From: Variovorax sp. CF313 | Lineage (GTDB): Bacteria; Pseudomonadota; Gammaproteobacteria; Burkholderiales; Burkholderiaceae_C | Direction of reading: 5' to 3' | Length of the DNA: 50,762 bases | Assembly: GCF_000282635.1 (NCBI RefSeq) | Contig: NZ_AKIW01000093.1 | Coordinates: 1-50,762, forward strand | In this document: piece after piece, positions 17,040 to 24,513 of the stretch | How positions within the stretch are numbered: position 1 is the first letter of the stretch | How the letters are laid out: each line of letters begins with the position of its first letter | Program-made: the position numbers and the translations under genes | The notes under the pieces: model-generated | The model's input: the letters and a program-made list of their open reading frames with translations, nothing else | Told to the model about the DNA's origin: nothing | The model's database searches: none

Positions 17040-18626
17040 ATGAAAAACCCTCTCTCGATGGCGCGCTGCGCTCTTGCGTGCATCCCCATCATGCTGGCGG
17101 CTTGCGGCGGCGGCGGGAGCAACCTGCCGGTGTTGTTCCCCACGCCTGCGCCGACATCGACCCCGCCGCCAGCGCCCGCGCCAGCCCCAGTCGCGTCAGC
17201 GCAGGAGAAGTGCACGGCCTTCGCCGGCGCCTCGCTCGCCGGTGCGTCGCTGAAAGACGCCAAGCTCGTCGCCGCAACGGCGGACTCCGCGGAGTACTGC
17301 AAGGTCACGGGCACTCTTCATGGCACGCTCAACTTCGAGGTGCACCTCCCCACCGCGTGGAACAACAAGCTCCTGTATGCCGGCGGTGGTGGCTGGGACG
17401 GCAGCATCAACATCACGCCCATCTCGCCCAGCGGGTCCACCGCAGGCTACGTGCTCGTGGCCTCGGACGGAGGGCGCCAGGGAGACGCCTTGGACGCCTC
17501 GGTCTTCCTGAACAATTCCACGGCACAAGCGGACTTCGGCTATCTCTCGATCCACTCGGTCAATGAGGTCACCAAGGAGATCGTTCGCCAGCGCTACGGC
17601 TCGGATGCCACGTTCAGCTACTTCGAAGGCTGCTCCAATGGCGGCAGAGAGGCGCTGATCCAGGCCACGCGCTTCCCGAACGACTTCGACGGCATCGTCG
17701 TGCGTGCGCCGGCCTACTCTTTCACCGAACTGTTCCAGGCCTTCGTTGCGAACGGAAAGGCTCTCGCGGCACCGGGTGGACAGCTCAGCGATGCAAAGGC
17801 CTCGCTTATCGGCAAGACCGTCACCGCGCAGTGCGATGCGCTTGACGGCATTGCGGACGGCATCGTGAGCAACCAGGCCGCCTGCACCTTCGACCCGGCG
17901 GTGTTGCGCTGCACGGCAGGAGATGCGGAAACCTGCCTGACCGACCAGCAGATAGCGACGGCCAACACGATCTATTCCGAACTCAAGCGTGCGGACAGCA
18001 CGAGCGTCTATCCCGGCTGGGGCCCCGGCGGCGAGAACCTGGGCTGGCCCCTGTGGGTGACCGGCTCCGCCATCGGCGGCACCGGCCTCCAGTTCATGTT
18101 CGGCAGCGGCTTGGTGAAGTACTGGGTCACGGGCGACCCGGCCTTCAACGTGCTGGGCTTCGATCCGGAGCTCTACTCTGCGGGACTGCGCCTCGCGGCC
18201 ACAACACTCGATGCGACGCCCGACCTCCGCTCCTTCTTTGGACAGGGCGGCAAGATGATCCTTGCTCACGGAACGAATGACTGGGCGATCAGCTACAAGG
18301 GCTCGATCAAGTACTTCAACGATGTCGCGACCGCGGTTGGTGGCGCGTCCACGCGGGATGCCTCGATGGAGTTCTTCCTCCAGCCGGGCGTCCAGCATTG
18401 CTCTGGCGGGGTCGGCCCTGACACCGTCGATCTTGTGGACGCTGTCGTGAAATGGCGAGAAGGTGGTGCCAAGCCTTCCGCGCAGAGCATCGTGGCGAAG
18501 AAGCTCGATCCGGCGACCAAGGCCGCCACGCTGGCGCGCCCCTTGTGCCAGTACCCGACCTTCCCGAAATACAAGGGCAGCGGCGACGCGAACTCAGCCG
18601 ACAGCTACAGCTGCCAAGGTTCTTGA
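17040..18626 (+). CDS. Tannase/feruloyl esterase family lipoprotein
   Basis: 528 residues. A lipobox (IMLAAC, Cys22) is followed by a Gly then Pro-rich linker, so the enzyme is probably surface- or outer-membrane-anchored. The catalytic serine is S199 in EGCSNGGREAL and the catalytic histidine H453 in GVQHCSGG. The adjacent cysteines make the CS...HC disulfide typical of the tannase family. A candidate acid is the Asp in HGTNDWAIS. The family hydrolyses esters of gallic, ferulic or related aromatic acids. AGGAGA precedes the ATG. The plant-polyphenol substrate is inferred from the family, not shown. Confidence 0.88.
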   Translation: MKNPLSMARCALACIPIMLAACGGGGSNLPVLFPTPAPTSTPPPAPAPAPVASAQEKCTAFAGASLAGASLKDAKLVAATADSAEYCKVTGTLHGTLNFEVHLPTAWNNKLLYAGGGGWDGSINITPISPSGSTAGYVLVASDGGRQGDALDASVFLNNSTAQADFGYLSIHSVNEVTKEIVRQRYGSDATFSYFEGCSNGGREALIQATRFPNDFDGIVVRAPAYSFTELFQAFVANGKALAAPGGQLSDAKASLIGKTVTAQCDALDGIADGIVSNQAACTFDPAVLRCTAGDAETCLTDQQIATANTIYSELKRADSTSVYPGWGPGGENLGWPLWVTGSAIGGTGLQFMFGSGLVKYWVTGDPAFNVLGFDPELYSAGLRLAATTLDATPDLRSFFGQGGKMILAHGTNDWAISYKGSIKYFNDVATAVGGASTRDASMEFFLQPGVQHCSGGVGPDTVDLVDAVVKWREGGAKPSAQSIVAKKLDPATKAATLARPLCQYPTFPKYKGSGDANSADSYSCQGS

Positions 18627-18726
18627 GGACTGAGGAAAGCCGCGAGACTTGGCTCCGTCGGAAAACGAAGACGAACAACGCGCCGGCGAGAGCTTCAGGG
18701 CGATGCTCGCCGCTTTCCCGGAGCAT

Positions 18727-18762
18727 GAAAAAAGCCCCGCCGATCACACGATCAACGGGGCT
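18727..18762 (-). terminator. Hairpin terminator beside the left att site
   Basis: On the minus strand an AGCCCCG/CGGGGCT stem is followed by six T. It corresponds base for base to the tRNA-Ser terminator at 26665-26700, with compensatory stem changes (G-C here where the other has A-T), so both appear to have been kept as functional hairpins. Confidence 0.65.
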
Positions 18763-18769
18763 TCATCAA

Positions 18770-18784
18770 CTTGGCGGAACCGGA
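18770..18784. repeat. attL core
   Basis: CTTGGCGGAACCGGA, identical to 26708-26722. It ends 11 bp before the stop codon of the serine recombinase gene. Confidence 0.75.
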
Positions 18785-18795
18785 AGGTTTCGCCC

Positions 18796-19371
18796 CTAGT
18801 TCAAGCTCGAATGTCCAGGCTTTTTCGCTCGATACACAGCGCGCTTCACAACCGAATCAGAGACCTCGAACATCACAGCAAGCGCATGCATCGTGTACTC
18901 ACCAGCGCCATACAACCGCACAACCTCGGCTTCGTCCTCTGACGATAGCGCTCGCGTTCGCCCCGGCAGATTCCCACGGTCACGCGCCGCACGCTGGCCC
19001 GCGATTGACCTCTCCCGAATGATGCCGCGCTCCAGCTGTGCAACGGCACCCAGGATCTGAATAACGAACGACCCCATCGCAGTAGTCGTATCGAGCGGCT
19101 CAGTCAGGCTCTTCACCAGTGCGCCAGCAATCCGAATCTCCTCCAAGATCGCCAGTAGATCGGGCAACGACCGCGCTACACGATCCAGCTTGTAGACCAT
19201 GAAAACATCGCCCGGCCGAAGCTCCCGCAGACACCGCCTCAACTCCACTCGCTCACCAACGCTAGACGTCTTCTCCTGAAAGATGACCTCAGCACCAGCA
19301 GCCCGCAATGCATCGATCTGCAAATGCGTCTCTTGCTCGCGAGTCGAAACCCGCGCATACCCAATCAGCAT
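18796..19371 (-). CDS. Small serine recombinase (resolvase/invertase type), likely phage integrase
   Basis: 191 residues. The catalytic domain has R8 and nucleophile S9 (YARVSTREQ), D63, R64 and R67 (YKLDRVARSL) and the long E-helix (ILGAVAQLERGIIRERSIAGQ). The C-terminal helix-turn-helix is LSSEDEAEVVRLYGAGEYTMHALAVMFEVSDSVVKRAV. The ATG at 19371 has AGGGG upstream; GTG 19377 is an alternative. Its 3' end abuts the left att core, the usual place for a phage integrase. No tyrosine integrase or Xer-type site is evident, so this enzyme is the best candidate for integration and excision, as proposed for phiRSM phages. Confidence 0.9.
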   Translation of the reverse strand: MLIGYARVSTREQETHLQIDALRAAGAEVIFQEKTSSVGERVELRRCLRELRPGDVFMVYKLDRVARSLPDLLAILEEIRIAGALVKSLTEPLDTTTAMGSFVIQILGAVAQLERGIIRERSIAGQRAARDRGNLPGRTRALSSEDEAEVVRLYGAGEYTMHALAVMFEVSDSVVKRAVYRAKKPGHSSLN

Positions 19372-19455
19372 AAACACCCCTACGAGGCGGGATCAAAAGC
19401 GCGACCTCCCTCCGTTAGAAACGCCCAATCCCCACGCGCTTAGGCCCGTGCGCTG

Positions 19456-19851
19456 CTACTCGCGGTAAGTACCCTCGAACTGGGTTTTTGCCCTCATGTA
19501 CGCGTTCGCACATTCCATCGTTGAGCGATCCGCCTGACACGCTGGCGAAGGCTGATAGAACTTCTTCCACGCAGCATCCTTCGCAGCACGAGCGCGCTCA
19601 CGTTCAACCCCAGCAGCCGCAGCAGCACGCTCCATTTCTGCATCGCGAGCACGCTGTGCTGCCTCCTCATCAGCCCGTTGCTGTGCCGCCGCCGCATCAC
19701 GCTTTCGCTGGTCTCGAATCGACTGCTTCAACGCCTCGTTCGCCTCCATCACCGCATATCGAGCAGCCACAACATGCAGACCCTCCCACGCAAATATGGC
19801 CGCGAGACTCCCAATGAAAACGCCAACCGCAATTTTTAGAATCAGCTCCAT
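19456..19851 (-). CDS. Phage protein with one membrane segment and a charged coiled coil
   Basis: 131 residues. An N-terminal membrane helix (MELILKIAVGVFIGSLAAIFAWEGL) is followed by a long Ala/Arg/Glu/Lys-rich helix (about 35-100) with coiled-coil periodicity and a C-terminal part with two Cys (SPACQADRSTMECANAYM). GGGGGG lies four bases before the ATG. It sits between Rep and the recombinase. I do not recognise the family. A lysis-accessory-like or assembly role is possible from topology but not supported further. Confidence 0.6.
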   Translation of the reverse strand: MELILKIAVGVFIGSLAAIFAWEGLHVVAARYAVMEANEALKQSIRDQRKRDAAAAQQRADEEAAQRARDAEMERAAAAAGVERERARAAKDAAWKKFYQPSPACQADRSTMECANAYMRAKTQFEGTYRE

Positions 19852-19892
19852 CACACCCCCCCAATAAAGCAAGGAGTGATTTGTAACCGAAT

Positions 19893-20771
19893 TCAGTGCA
19901 GCAACGGCGGCGGCCCCGACTCTTTGCAGAACCACAGCCGGTCATTGAACCGATTCGCCCGCAGTGCGATGGTCGTATCACCGGGCAGGTATTCGTAGCA
20001 GAGGCCGACCAGCTCCGCATAGCTGCACTCGACGTCCATCGTATGGACCTCGCCGATCTGCACACCATCGCTGCGGCTGTAGCGATTCGACTCTTCCGGC
20101 GCGTCAGCGTAGTCCTTGGTGATGTACTTCGAGACGTACGCCGCCATCTTCGCGAGGGTCCACTTCCGGTGCCACTTGCCACGTTTCTTTCCGCCGACGA
20201 AGCACAGGCCGTTGTCCGTGCCGACGATGGAACGCCAGACCTTCGTGCCTAGCTCGAATGCCTTGATGCGGACACCCTCGTACAGCGGATTCTTCGGCAG
20301 CTTGTGCGTGGCCATGTGGACATGCATCGAGCCGCGATCCTGTTTTTCGAAGGCGGCGCAGTAGCGGAACTGACCACCGAGCGCACGCTTCATGCGACGC
20401 ACCCATTCCTTGAAATGCCGCTTGCACAGTTCGCGATCCGGTTGGTTCTCGCGATACGTGAGGGTCAGAAGCTCATTGAAGCCCTCGGTGATGATGACCC
20501 TGCGGCAAGTCGTTTTGGCGCGCCTAGCGGCCGATGCGAGGGCCTTCTGACGACGTTCCTCAATGAGCTCGGCATCCTCGACCGGATCGACGGGCCGGAT
20601 CGGCGTCCAGCCATCGCGCTTGAAGCCGAAATCGTGGACCTCGCGCCACATGACGTAGGGCGCAGCGCTGCGCTCCATGACGCCATTGGCCTCCCAGGTG
20701 CGGATCGTCCACTTGTCGGGGACGACTACCCCTTCGAACCAAAGACCATTAACATATCGCTCCATTGGCAT
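19893..20771 (-). CDS. Rolling-circle replication initiator, HUH endonuclease (pII-like)
   Basis: 292 residues. The metal-binding HUH motif is H150-V-H152 in GSMHVHMATH; the tyrosine motif is YVSKYITKDY (residues 212-221, Tyr216 with Lys220 the likely nucleophile pair). These identify a rolling-circle Rep that nicks the plus origin and starts viral-strand synthesis. AGGAGG lies five bases before the ATG at 20771. Upstream within 75 bp is a strong hairpin with a T-run on the opposite strand. The nick site is most likely in the 268-bp intergenic region at 21108-21375. Confidence 0.85.
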   Translation of the reverse strand: MPMERYVNGLWFEGVVVPDKWTIRTWEANGVMERSAAPYVMWREVHDFGFKRDGWTPIRPVDPVEDAELIEERRQKALASAARRAKTTCRRVIITEGFNELLTLTYRENQPDRELCKRHFKEWVRRMKRALGGQFRYCAAFEKQDRGSMHVHMATHKLPKNPLYEGVRIKAFELGTKVWRSIVGTDNGLCFVGGKKRGKWHRKWTLAKMAAYVSKYITKDYADAPEESNRYSRSDGVQIGEVHTMDVECSYAELVGLCYEYLPGDTTIALRANRFNDRLWFCKESGPPPLLH

Positions 20772-20799
20772 GGTTTCCTCCTAAGTTTCTCTGCCAACC

Positions 20800-20837
20800 A
20801 GACCCGGAACGTTGACGCGTTGCCGGGTCTTTTTTTG
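20800..20837 (+). terminator. Plus-strand intrinsic terminator in the rep leader
   Basis: AGACCCGG-AACG pairs with CGTT-G-CCGGGTCT, followed by a run of seven to eight T on the plus strand. No plus-strand gene ends here in the integrated state. In the circular phage, transcription from the repressor gene would cross attP, run antisense to the recombinase, coiled-coil and rep genes, and stop at this point. The minus-strand reading has no T-run, so it should not stop rep transcription. Confidence 0.65.
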
Positions 20838-20843
20838 GTCAAC

Positions 20844-21107
20844 TCAACGTCGACCAGATGATTCACTGACTGCAGGGCCGCAATGACACGGCCCCGTACA
20901 CAACCCTGACGGACATACCAGCGCACGCATCGGCAGTTGATTCAACTCCTCGAGCCGTTGAATCGCCTGTCCCAACAACCACGCGGCCGTGGCATCCCGG
21001 GACCAAGGCCTCGCCGAGTACCAGCCACCGCCTTTGCCCTTGAGAAAAGCAACCTCATCGATGCGGGCCAAAAGAGCCTCAGAGACAGCTACGGAAAAGC
21101 GCGGCAT
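20844..21107 (-). CDS. Ribbon-helix-helix-like phage protein
   Basis: 87 residues. RFSVAVSEALLARIDEVA followed by SRDATAAWLLGQAIQRLEEL fits a CopG/MetJ-type ribbon-helix-helix, with a short Gly-rich insertion between strand-helix and second helix. The C-terminus is Cys-rich (VCPSGLCTGPCHCGP) and may bind metal. It precedes rep on the same strand, next to the intergenic region, so it may regulate replication-gene expression or the origin. The ribosome site is weak. Confidence 0.6.
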   Translation of the reverse strand: MPRFSVAVSEALLARIDEVAFLKGKGGGWYSARPWSRDATAAWLLGQAIQRLEELNQLPMRALVCPSGLCTGPCHCGPAVSESSGRR

Positions 21108-21375
21108 TTGTGTTGTGTTCCAAAGTGTTTTAAGAACAAGTTAGCGGCGGGCTCCGCCCGCCGCTCCGGCCAGCGTCGCAAGCTCCTCGGCCTGCGCTGC
21201 GCGCGTCCCCTGCCGCCCATCAAGCGCCACGCACAACCCAACGACGCAAGCCATCTGGCCGGCCAGAGACAAGGCAGGGGCACGTAACACACGCGGCACC
21301 AGAGACGAGATGCCTCCGCCACAAGGGCTACGGCGTTTTGCTTTGCAGTAGCGCGAGCGCTGGCGCAGGGGCACG
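21108..21375. other. Phage intergenic region: candidate replication origin and packaging signal
   Basis: 268 bp without a gene between pI and the replication genes, the same position as the Ff intergenic region. It holds a perfect 10-bp-stem hairpin with a TCC loop (21143-21165, AGCGGCGGGC stem), an 8-bp stem CCCCTGCC/GGCAGGGG (21207-21214 with 21273-21280) enclosing a 14-bp palindrome TCTGGCCGGCCAGA (21254-21267), and a 12-bp direct repeat GCAGGGGCACGT (21274-21285 and 21365-21376). Such nested structure is what plus/minus origins and packaging hairpins look like in filamentous phages. The exact nick site is not identifiable. Confidence 0.6.
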
Positions 21376-22617
21376 TTATTGGCCCCCTGCCTGAAACGAC
21401 CACTTCGAGCCCGGCTGTACATGCGGCTGCTGCGCGGACAAGCCCACAGGCGCTACAGCGGCCGTTGGCGTTGGACGCGGGCCATCTATCAACGTGAGGC
21501 CGGAAGGCGCCTCAGCGCGATCCTGACGCACCTGAGGCACATCCGCAGCCCGAGCGACCACAGCCGTTGTCGCGGCTTTCTCGCCCTCGGGCAGGAAGGC
21601 AAAGAACGAGCCATGCGCCACGAGCTGGCGACACATCGACAGATCTACCGGATACGGCGTGGCGTCCTGCGTGTAACACTTGCAGCCGAAGGGCTCGCCC
21701 AACCGTGTCTTCGGAATCTCAATGCATGCCGCAGGGACCGGGACGCGCCGCGGCTCGGTGAGCTTGTCGTAGGCCGGAGCGGTGTGCATCAGCGAAGGAA
21801 TGCGCGGGCGATAGTCCGCGATGTATTCGCTGGCCGTGCGGACCCGACCGCTGGCAACCTGTTGACCAGATCCAGCCTGGGCAGGCGCAGCAACTGCAGC
21901 CGCTTCCTTGGGCGCAGTGGACTTGCGCAGGAACTGGAATGTCAGGTAGATGCACACCGGAATGACCACCAAGGTCGCCAGGAAGATCCACACCTGACGC
22001 GGGATCTTGATCTTCGCTGTATGCAGCTCGGCGGACTTGTACCAGCCGAACACGTCCTTCGGCAGGGCCTTCATGCTGACGGTGCCGGCCTTGCCCGCGC
22101 CGGGTTTCTCCGGACGATCGCACACAGCGAGGTAGTCGATGTGGCTGATCAGCGAGGAACCGAAGTTGCGCTTCAGGTGCCGGTGCCAGCCCGGGCTGGC
22201 GATGATCTTGCGTATGAACGGATCGATGTTGCCCGGGTGCTGGGTGAGCAGAAAGAAATCGAAACCGCGCCTGCGATGCTCGCCCAGCATCCTGACGTGC
22301 TCGGGCACTTTGGCGCCAGAGCTGCGATCCGGGAAGTCGTTGTGGCATTCGTCGAAAAAGAAGATCGCGCCATCGGGCACGGTCTGCCATTTGTCGGCCT
22401 CGATCTTGATCCAGCCGAACTCTTTCTGCTTTTCCTCGGTGAGGTCGAAGCGACCGTTCCAGTAGACGGGACGATTCTCTTTGACCTGCATCTCGCGCAC
22501 GGCCTTGAGCGTAAACGCGGTCTTGCCGGTGCCGTTGGCGCCGGTCGTGAGATAAATGAACCCGAGCTTCGGAACCGTCAGCAGCGGGCGCCAGAACGAG
22601 AGCAAGGCGCTGATCAT
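21376..22617 (-). CDS. Zot/pI-type assembly ATPase
   Basis: 413 residues. Walker A is GANGTGKT (26-33), Walker B AIFFFDE (84-90), and a single membrane helix is at about 209-230 (VWIFLATLVVIPVCIYLTFQFL). The C-terminal part is periplasmic and Pro/Ala-rich with a Cys cluster (GCKCYTQDA). This is the pI/Zot organisation: an inner-membrane motor that threads ssDNA through the coat-assembly site and contacts an outer-membrane secretin. The ATG at 22617 overlaps the upstream stop by four bases, which fixes the start; the longer open frame upstream belongs to another frame. Confidence 0.92.
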   Translation of the reverse strand: MISALLSFWRPLLTVPKLGFIYLTTGANGTGKTAFTLKAVREMQVKENRPVYWNGRFDLTEEKQKEFGWIKIEADKWQTVPDGAIFFFDECHNDFPDRSSGAKVPEHVRMLGEHRRRGFDFFLLTQHPGNIDPFIRKIIASPGWHRHLKRNFGSSLISHIDYLAVCDRPEKPGAGKAGTVSMKALPKDVFGWYKSAELHTAKIKIPRQVWIFLATLVVIPVCIYLTFQFLRKSTAPKEAAAVAAPAQAGSGQQVASGRVRTASEYIADYRPRIPSLMHTAPAYDKLTEPRRVPVPAACIEIPKTRLGEPFGCKCYTQDATPYPVDLSMCRQLVAHGSFFAFLPEGEKAATTAVVARAADVPQVRQDRAEAPSGLTLIDGPRPTPTAAVAPVGLSAQQPHVQPGSKWSFQAGGQ

Positions 22618-22922
22618 TTCTTGGTCCAGGACTTGAGCGTGCCGCCTGCCGCTGCCTGCATGCCCTTGCGTGCCATGCGCGACACGAGTGCGCCGAACAG
22701 CATCGAGACACACACACCGACTTTCATCAAGCCCAGCATTTGCACAGAAGCCGCAGGCAGACCGTGCAGGGCCGAAAGCATTTGCGACTTGAAAGCACCG
22801 ATGCCGGCATTGACGCCCACAGTGGTGATGACACCGATACCGAGCGCCAAGAGCGCTTGACCAGCGAGCGAGGGCAGCATGGCCCTGAAGGCCGTCCAGA
22901 TTGCAGCAATGAGCCAGGGCAT
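22614..22922 (-). CDS. pVI-like minor coat protein (DUF2523-like)
   Basis: 102 residues with several hydrophobic segments (WLIAAIWTAFRAML, ALLALGIGVITTVGVNAGIG, VGVCVSMLFGALVSRMA). Position between the pIII-like protein and Zot and its size match gene VI products, commonly labelled DUF2523 in inoviruses. It would cap the virion end together with pIII. The start is 3 bp after the pIII stop and the stop overlaps the Zot start. Confidence 0.8.
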   Translation of the reverse strand: MPWLIAAIWTAFRAMLPSLAGQALLALGIGVITTVGVNAGIGAFKSQMLSALHGLPAASVQMLGLMKVGVCVSMLFGALVSRMARKGMQAAAGGTLKSWTKK

Positions 22923-22925
22923 AGG

Positions 22926-24389
22926 TCAGTCCTTGAACACGATGAAAGCACACGCAATCGCTGTCGCAGCTACCAAGGCGATGCCGAGCCACTCCATACC
23001 CTGGCACGCCTTCGAGACGGCGAGCACGAACGAGAAACTGCGACCAGCAACATTGATCGCGATGGTCTGATCCGCCGGGCAACCGCCACCGCCGAGTGCG
23101 TCGGTCATATCGGCACCACCGCTCAAATCGATCGATGAATTGCCGGGAAGGTCAGTGGTCTGGTCGCCGGTCTTTGCGGACTCGGTTGCGTACTGTTGAG
23201 AGGCCACACCCGTGGTGTCGAAGATCTGACAGTTACGCTTGTACTGTTCCAACGCCATCGCATTGAGAACCGCATCGTCGCTGACCGCCTTGAAACCAGT
23301 GGCACATGTCCCGCCGAAACTCGTCGGCGTCCCGTCGCCCTGACCCTCGCACACCTTCGAACCCTTGTTCGCGTTGCAGAAGCCAGTCTGAGAATCAGTG
23401 GTCGTTGTCGTCGAGCAAGCAGGCGTCCCGCCACCGGCAGGCGTATTGCACACAGTGCTGTCAGTGGTGCACTTACCACCCTCGCACTTCGTCGTACCCG
23501 TCGTCCCAGTGGTGCTGCCATCCGGGTTTTTTACGGTCTTACCATCCGTGCCCTGAACCGGCGTATCGGACCCCCGCTGCGCACAGATGCGCGAGCCGTT
23601 GAAATCGCCGGCGATCTGCCCGGGCGGACAAGGAGACGGAGCCGCCTCACCGGGCGGAGGATTCACCGGCGGATTTTTATCGGGGGTAGGTGTAGAACCA
23701 GCAGGATCGCTCCCACTACCACCGGTACCAGTGCAAGACGACGCCCTGTTGCCCGTGTAAACCGCCTCGCCCTGCGAATACCACTTGCCGGACTTGGGCG
23801 GATCCTCCCAGCTCAACGCCTTGTACGCTGTCGCTGTGCACTTCCCATCGCCGATATCGTTCCAGCCATCGCAGAACGTGAAGCTGTCAACCACGCCGTT
23901 CCAATTCTTTGAACCCGCAGACTTGCCAGCGAGCGCAACACACGGGTCAGGTGGAAGCTCACAAGCCGTATGCGCCGCATTCTCAACATAGCCCGTATTG
24001 CACTGACAACCACCAGAGACAGCCGCACTGTTTGCCGGGCACACGTTGCCATTAGCTTGCTGGTACACCGGCGAGAAACGCTCAAGAGTCCCACCACCCA
24101 CTGAAGCCCTGAGCGTGAAAAGATACTTCACCCCATTCGCACTTGGCTGGCCCACCGTGCAAGCTGTCACCACGCCTGATTCGAAATTGGCTGTATTGAC
24201 CTGCAGTGAATGCGCCAATGCCACCGCACACGCCTCATTCAACGTCGGCCGCCAATCCTCGGGACGCGGCGATGTTTCATTCATCAACGCCGCACCGTAG
24301 GAGTACGCGGGCAACGGAGGAACCACTGCAAAGGCCCCGGCGCACCAGCAACCAAGCAAGGCAGCAACTACGCGGAGAACATGAGCCAT
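22926..24389 (-). CDS. pIII-like minor coat/attachment protein
   Basis: 487 residues. A signal peptide (MAHVLRVVAALLGCWCAGAFA) is followed by an N-terminal domain, a small Cys-rich EGF-like stretch (CPANSAAVSGGCQCNTGYVE), low-complexity Pro/Gly/Thr linkers (about 255-350), a Cys-rich C-domain, and a final membrane anchor (WLGIALVAATAIACAFIVF) with a short basic/acidic end. This is the plan of pIII adsorption proteins: receptor domains joined by flexible linkers to a virion-anchoring C-domain. A type IV pilus is a common primary receptor for such phages in this class, but the receptor here is unknown. The start overlaps the 22-residue gene. Confidence 0.8.
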   Translation of the reverse strand: MAHVLRVVAALLGCWCAGAFAVVPPLPAYSYGAALMNETSPRPEDWRPTLNEACAVALAHSLQVNTANFESGVVTACTVGQPSANGVKYLFTLRASVGGGTLERFSPVYQQANGNVCPANSAAVSGGCQCNTGYVENAAHTACELPPDPCVALAGKSAGSKNWNGVVDSFTFCDGWNDIGDGKCTATAYKALSWEDPPKSGKWYSQGEAVYTGNRASSCTGTGGSGSDPAGSTPTPDKNPPVNPPPGEAAPSPCPPGQIAGDFNGSRICAQRGSDTPVQGTDGKTVKNPDGSTTGTTGTTKCEGGKCTTDSTVCNTPAGGGTPACSTTTTTDSQTGFCNANKGSKVCEGQGDGTPTSFGGTCATGFKAVSDDAVLNAMALEQYKRNCQIFDTTGVASQQYATESAKTGDQTTDLPGNSSIDLSGGADMTDALGGGGCPADQTIAINVAGRSFSFVLAVSKACQGMEWLGIALVAATAIACAFIVFKD

Positions 24390-24436
24390 GTCGCCCCCAA
24401 CAACGCGATGACAACGTAGATGCCCAGCTGATCCAT
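24368..24436 (-). CDS. 22-residue single-span membrane peptide, candidate pVII/pIX-type end protein
   Basis: The ATG at 24436 has AAAGGG six bases upstream and encodes MDQLGIYVVIALL-GATWLMFSA, then TAG. The product is one hydrophobic helix without a cleavable signal, like the tiny end-cap proteins pVII and pIX of filamentous phages (about 32 residues). It lies between the major coat gene and pIII and overlaps the pIII start by 22 bases in another frame, compatible with translational coupling. It is far below normal gene-calling length, so it would be missed by default annotation. Confidence 0.5.
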   Translation of the reverse strand: MDQLGIYVVIALLGATWLMFSA

Positions 24437-24478
24437 GAAAGCCCTTTACTAACCGGCAACCGTGCCGCTTTGGAAAGG

Positions 24479-24500
24479 GCTCAGGGGCGTCCCCCTGAGC
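24479..24500 (-). terminator. Strong hairpin after the major coat gene
   Basis: GCTCAGGGG pairs with CCCCTGAGC around a four-base loop, 14 bp past the coat gene stop. The minus strand continues CCTTTCC, so the T-run is weak. Filamentous phages usually have a partial terminator directly after gene VIII to keep coat mRNA abundant and later genes low; this hairpin fits that role. Confidence 0.5.
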
Positions 24501-24513
24501 ACACAGGCGATGC

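Larger units (their letters stand above)
18632..18784 (+). pseudogene. 3' remnant of a second phage repressor gene (scar of an earlier prophage)
   Basis: The frame encodes DLAPSENEDEQRAGESFRAM, then LAAFPEHEKSP and INGASSTWRNR. This parallels the C-terminus of the intact prophage repressor (LDPTDEYEKQALLQLSALIN, AFPEEDEHEKSP, INRASSAWRNR). The last 64 bases (18721-18784) align without gaps to 26659-26722 with 55 identities, and both are in the same frame. No N-terminal or helix-turn-helix part is present. I read it as what remains of a related prophage once inserted in tandem at the same tRNA site. Confidence 0.6.

Noticed and set aside
18649..18942. 97-residue open frame as a normal gene
   Set aside because: Its first half is the repressor remnant and its second half is antisense to the recombinase; it is a junction product, not an independent gene.
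21376..23082. 568-residue version of Zot with a long N-terminal extension
   Set aside because: The first 155 residues come from the wrong frame of the pVI-like and pIII-like genes; the ATG at 22617 overlaps the preceding stop and starts the Walker A domain properly.
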